Assembly: GCA_020465985.1 (NCBI GenBank) | Contig: JAANYP010007042.1 | Span: 310,001-374,000, forward strand | Direction: 5' to 3' | Origin: Centrapalus pauciflorus | Lineage: Eukaryota > Streptophyta > Magnoliopsida > Asterales > Asteraceae | DNA: 64,000 nt | In this document: positions 59,623-64,000 of the stretch, one piece after another | Position numbering within the stretch: position 1 is the first letter of the stretch | Layout: every line of letters starts with the position of its first letter | The notes under the pieces: generated by a model | Databases searched by the model: none | What the model saw: the letters and a program-made list of their open reading frames with translations, nothing else | What the model was told of the DNA's origin: nothing | Made by a program: the position numbers and the translations under genes

Positions 59623-62600
59623 ACGGGAGTACCGCATTAGTGAGCCGTGTTTATCGAGAGTGTGTACTCGAGATCGACACTCACCGATTCCTGATCGATT
59701 TACTGCCTATTGAGATCAGCAGCTTTGACGTGATCATCGGTATGGACTGGATGACAGCCCGTCATGCAAATATTCTTTGTGCTAAAAAGATGATCAGGAT
59801 ACTGATTTCTGAGACAGAGGCCGTGAGAGTTTACGAGGAAAGGCGAAAGGGCGAGATAGGGATTATCTCGATGGTTAGATCTCAGAGATATGTGACTAAG
59901 GGTTGCGAGACCTTCCTGGCTTATGTGGTTGACGCCCAGAAGGAGAAGACGAAGGTAGGGGATGTACCTGTAGTGCGAGACTACCCTGAGGTATTCCCAG
60001 ATGAGTTACCTGGGCTACCACCAGATCGCCAGGTAGAGTTCCGAATCGACTTATCCCTGGAGCGGTGCCGATTGCGAAGACGCCTTATAGGCTGGCGCCA
60101 ACTGAGATGCGAGAGATGATGACTCAGCTTCAGGATTTGCTGGATAGGGGATTTATCTGTCCGACCTCATCGCCGTGGGGAGCACCTGTGTTGTTTGTAA
60201 AGAAGAAAGACGGTACCATGCGAATGTGTATCGATTATCGAGAGTTAAATAAAGTGACGGTGAAGAATAGATATCCACTTCCACGAATCGATGATTTATT
60301 CGATCAGCTACAGGGATCTAGCTTCTTTTTAAAGATTGATTTATGATCTGGATATCACCAGCTAAAGGTCAGGGAAGAGGATGTGCCCAAGACAGCCTTC
60401 AGGACGCGCTATGGACACTATGAGTTTCTGGTCATGCCATTCGGACTGACTAACGCACCCGCATCCTTCATGGATTTGATGAACCGGGTGTGTAGAGCCA
60501 TGTTGGATCGATTTGTGATTGTGTTCATAGACGACATATTGATCTACTCGAGGAGCGCTGAGGAGCATGAGCAGCACTTGAGGGAGGTCCTGAGCGTGCT
60601 GCAGAGAGAGAGAGAGAGACTCTACGCGAAGTGTTCGAAGTGCGAGTTCTGGCTTCGAGAAGTGCAATTCTTGGGCCATGTGGTGAGCAGTGAGGGCATC
60701 AAAGTGGATCCCGCGAAGATTGAGGTCGTGACGAGCTGGGAGCAGCCTAAGACCGTGCCAGAGATTCGTAGTTTCCTGGGATTAGCAGGCTACTACAGAC
60801 GGTTCATTCAGAACTTTTCGCGGATAGCCATGCCGTTGACAAGACCGGCACGGCAGGGCGTACCATTCGAGTGAAGTGACGAGCAGGAGACTGCCTTTGC
60901 CGAGTTGAGGACTCGATTATGTCAGGCGCTGGTGTTGGCTTTGCCCGAGGGTGTGGATGATTTCGCCGTATATTATGATGCATCAGGGACGGGGCTGGGT
61001 TGTGTATTGATGCAGTGAGGCAAGGTGATTGCCTAGGCTTCGAGGCAGCTAAAGACATATGAAGAGAATCATACGGTCCACGATCTTGAGTTGGATGTCA
61101 TAGTCTTTGCATTAAAGATATGGCGACATTATCTATATGGACCCCAGTTTGTGGTATATACTGATCACAATAGCCTTCAGTATCTATTCAGTCAGAAGGA
61201 TTCGAACATGCAACAAAGACGCAATTTAGAGCTACTGAAAGACTATGACTGTGAGATACAATATCATCCTGGGAAGGCGAATGTAGTAGCTGACGCCTTG
61301 AGTCGTAAGGCGTGTGTTCAGACTATTACTTCCCGAGCTGTGAGACTCGAGATCACCTCTACCCTGATTGACAGTCTGAGATTGGCACGGATAGAGGGTT
61401 TGCGGGAGCAAAATGTGAAGAGAGAGAGGTTGGTGGGGCAGACAGAGTCATTGGTCAGGGATGGCCGAGGGATATATACGTTGAGAGACAGAGTTTGGGT
61501 TCCCAGAATTGGGGACTTGCGACAGTTGATCCTTGATGAGTCGCATAAGTCGAGGTTGTCCATTCATCCTGGGAGCACCAAGATGTACCGAGATCTCCGA
61601 GAGTTCTACTGATGGCCGGGTATGAAAAGAGATGTGGGTCGTTATGTCGAGCGGTGTATGACATGTTTGCGGGTTAAAAGTGAGCACCAGAAACCGCACG
61701 GCCGTCTACAGCCACTGGAGATTCCCGAGTGGAAATGGTACCACATCACGATGGATTTCATCGTCCGACTTCCTCGTACTGTGCGTGGGAACGATATGAT
61801 TTGGGTCTTAGTGGACCGGTTGACTAAAATTGCGTACTTTCTTGCTGTTCGGGGTACGATCACGATGGATCAGCTAGCGCGGCTGTACATCGATGAGGTA
61901 GTGTCGCGGCATGGGATTCCGAAGTCGATTACTTCCGATCGCGATACTCGTTTCACTTCGCGGTTCTGGCAGAGCTTCCAGAGAGAGCTGGGTACCCGGG
62001 TTTAGCTGAGTATAGCTTATAGGCCTTAGATGGATGGCAGACTGAGCGCACAAATCAGACACTGGAGGATATGCTGAGAGCATGCGCCATAGACTTCAGA
62101 GGTAGCTGGGATGTGCACCTCCCGTTAGTAGAGTTTGCTTACAACAATAGCTACCACGCCTCGATTAAGATGGCACCGTTTGAAGCGTTATATGGTCGTA
62201 AGTGTCTAACCCCAGTGTGTTGGGGCGACGTCGGTGAGCGACCGATCAGTGGGCCCGAGCTACTTCAGGAGACGAGTGACAAAGTAGCCGTGATCCGTGA
62301 GCATATGCGTGTTGCACAGAGCTGTCAGAAGTGTTATGCTGACCGCCATACCTCCGAGCTTGAGTTTCGTGTTGGGGATCAGGTGTTGCTGAAAGTGTCT
62401 CCGTGGAAGGGTGTGATCCGATTCAGGCACCGAGGCAAGCTGAGTCCGAGGTATATAGGGTCGTTTGAGATCGCGGCCAGGGTCAGGGATCAGGCTTACT
62501 GACTGAGACTACCGCCAGAGTTAGCCGGTGTACATGATACGTTCCACGTGAGTCATTTGAGGACATGTTTAGTGAAAGAGGATCAGTACGTACCGTTATC

Positions 62601-62799
62601 AGAGATATCCGTAGATGATCAGTTGAGATATGCTGAGCAGCCAGAGTTGATTATTGATCGTAAGGTAAAGAAGTTGCGCAATAAGGAAATATCATTGGTA
62701 CTCGTTCAATGGAGACATCATAAGGTTACTAGCGCAACTTGGGAGCCCGAGTCCCAGATGCGGAGCCACTATCCTTTCCTGTTCCAGAGTCAGAGTTAG
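59623..62799 (+). pseudogene. Pol of element D, decayed
   Basis: Begins inside the protease (LIDLLPIEISSFDVIIGMDW; the Asp-Thr/Ser-Gly site is lost with the gag end). RT: VLFVKKKDGTMRMCIDYREL and FIDD (IVFIDDILIYSR, about 60525). RNase H: to VVADALSRK at about 61300. Integrase: HHCC region 61550-61680, catalytic Asp in HITMDFIVRLP, Asp in ITSDRDTRFTSRFW and Glu region at about 62040, then a chromodomain-like tail (LVLVQWRHHKVTSATWEPES). Stops occur at about 60344, 60872, 61016, 61035, 61610, 62003, 62027 and 62500, with frameshifts near 60060 and 62035. Confidence 0.85.
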
Positions 62800-62816
62800 A
62801 TTCCGGGACGGAATCT

Positions 62817-62834
62817 TTGTAAGGGGGGAGGATT
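62817..62834 (+). other. Polypurine tract of element D
   Basis: TGTAAGGGGGGAGGATT directly before the 3' LTR start TGTAACACC. Confidence 0.85.
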
Positions 62835-63323
62835 TGTAACACCCCGACTCCCGAGCAGGTACGTGTAATTATCTTATTGACCAATTATTTTATTGAGTAT
62901 TGCGTTGGTCCAATTGCGTCCCGTATAGTGGATTATACGTGTCAGGACGGGGAGTACATGGATTCGGGATATAATTTTAGTGGATAAACTATAATAATGG
63001 ATTCACGGATTTAAATGGGATTTATTGATGTTCATAGTGGATTTTTAATATTGGGGCCGGGTATCGGTGTCGAACCCGCGTTATAATGGGATCCGTATAT
63101 GTGCGTATATGTGTGTAACATATGTTTATCCTTCCCTTTTGTGCAAATCCTAAGAAAAGTGTTGTGTGTGTGTGTTAATTCTTGTGCTGGAGCAAAATCA
63201 AGGCCAATTTAAGGGAATTGAGTTGCTGAAATTGATTATAGCCACCATCTTTGTGTTCTTCATAAGTTCAAGGTGAGTAATCTTCAAATTAAATCTGATT
63301 TTTGGGTATTAAGTATTGTGAAA
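62835..63323 (+). repeat. 3' LTR of element D, truncated to 489 bp
   Basis: Matches the start of the 5' LTR, then breaks at ...AAGTATTGTGAAA and passes into MITE-like sequence. About 1.24 kb of LTR are deleted. Confidence 0.88.
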
Positions 63324-63335
63324 AGTCTTTGTGTT

Positions 63336-63447
63336 TTTCATGATGTTGCTACTTTTGAAAAAAGTCTTACAATGTTATCTTATAAATGTCTATTCAAAAA
63401 AACATATATGAATGATCATTTACATTAGGATACGCTGGAATCTCATA

Positions 63448-63451
<4 letters not shown>
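63336..63451 (+). mobile_element. MITE copy 2, right part
   Basis: Resumes at ATGATGTTGCTAC and includes GAATGATCATTTACATTAGG and TACGCTGGAATCTCATAGG. It ends in a (TA)n tract without its terminal TGAACCTGACT. Confidence 0.65.

Positions 63452-63505
<54 letters not shown>
63452..63505. repeat. (TA)n microsatellite
   Basis: 54 bp of TA between MITE copies 2 and 3. Confidence 0.95.
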
Positions 63506-63506
<1 letters not shown>

Positions 63507-63509
<3 letters not shown>

Positions 63510-63921
63510 CAGGTTCATCAGCGTACCTATGAGATTCCAGCGTACCCAGCGTACCCTAATGTGAATGATCATTCACATATATTTTTTTAATAGATATGTA
63601 TAAGACAACATTATAAGACTTTTTTTCAAAAGAAGCAACATCATAAATCTTGTGAATGGTAAAAAAGATCATGTGAATGGTCATTCACACCATTCACATT
63701 CACATGAATGACTATTCACATGGATGACCATTCACATAAATATGCATTGAGCATTCACATAATTTTTAAAGACACAGAAAGTGTGAATCTATGTGGAATT
63801 CATATATCATGCGTATAACATTAAATTGAACATGGTTATGTGAAAAGAGAATTTAAAAAAGTTTTTTAAGGTTGGTACCTTCGGGTGCACTTGATTTCGA
63901 GAGATACTTATTTGAACCTGA

Positions 63922-63923
<2 letters not shown>
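63507..63923 (-). mobile_element. MITE copy 3, inverted
   Basis: 417 bp, same family as copies 1 and 2 in the opposite orientation: GAATCAGGTTCATCAGCG at left, TATTTGAACCTGACT at right. Flanked by (TA)n on the left and (TC)n plus (TA)n on the right. Confidence 0.75.

Positions 63924-64000
<77 letters not shown>
63923..64000. repeat. (TC)n then (TA)n microsatellite running off the window
   Basis: TC repeats to 63940, then TA to the window end. Confidence 0.95.

Larger units (their letters stand above)
56416..63323 (+). mobile_element. Element D: Tekay-like Ty3-gypsy chromovirus, heavily decayed
   Basis: 5' LTR 56416-58146, PBS (split by a hAT MITE), gag 58868-59622, pol to 62799, PPT and a truncated 3' LTR 62835-63323. 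RT and RNase H before integrase, a chromodomain-like tail and LTRs starting TGTAACACC fit Tekay-type chromoviruses. Coding frames are broken by many stops, mostly explainable as C-to-T or G-to-A changes, and by a deletion between gag and protease. It inserted in MITE copy 2; the expected TSD at the left is TTTAT, and the right side has been altered by the LTR deletion. Confidence 0.87.

Overview
The window is nuclear DNA from a flowering plant and consists almost wholly of transposable elements; I see no intact host gene. It holds long-terminal-repeat (LTR) retrotransposons of Ty1-copia and Ty3-gypsy type, DNA transposons with typical plant target-site duplications (TSDs), long (TA)n tracts and plant-style initiator-tRNA primer sites. 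The Sirevirus-like gag and env-like proteins look like those of Asteraceae genomes (lettuce, sunflower or Artemisia type), but that family placement is an inference from memory and is only moderately secure.

Layout. 1-4256: 3' part of Sirevirus-like copia element A (+), with a 1033-codon open env-like ORF and a 3' LTR. A sits inside the 3' LTR of element B. 4257-18227: Sirevirus-like copia element B (-), with gag, pol, a frameshifted env-like region, primer-binding site (PBS), polypurine tract (PPT) and a 295-bp 5' LTR. 18536-22155: a Mutator-like foldback element with a 9-bp TSD and nested hairpins, followed by a broken second copy to about 24026. About 24481-45137: a decayed Athila-type gypsy element E with two diverged env-like modules. 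Its first env-like ORF is split by gypsy/chromovirus element C (32450-40542, TSD AGTGG). C is an inverted chimera: two LTRs point left, one partial LTR plus PBS-gag-pro-RT-RNase H points right, and an integrase C-terminus points left. 45452-50111: a non-autonomous CACTA element (TSD TAA) that split a short host-like reading frame. 50150-52129: a truncated chromovirus-type LTR with an internal 761-bp tandem duplication. 52130-55640: AT-rich non-coding DNA. 55749-63923: three copies of a MITE bordered by microsatellites, one of them split by gypsy/Tekay-like element D (56416-63323). D's PBS is in turn split by a hAT MITE with the TSD TATCAGAG.

The insertion history can be read from the nesting: A into B's LTR; C into the env-like ORF of E; D into a MITE; a hAT MITE into D's PBS; a CACTA element into a host-like frame. 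D is littered with in-frame stops that look like C-to-T and G-to-A transitions, as expected of long-methylated DNA. B and C keep long open frames with only a few breaks, and A's visible ORF is intact, so these are younger.

The most unusual items are the inverted three-LTR structure of C, integrated as one unit; the arrays of a TCGAAT-type motif shared by copia elements A and B and gypsy element C; the paired env-like modules of E, each with its own leader, poly-G tract and intron; and the long nested foldback at 18.5-22.2 kb.
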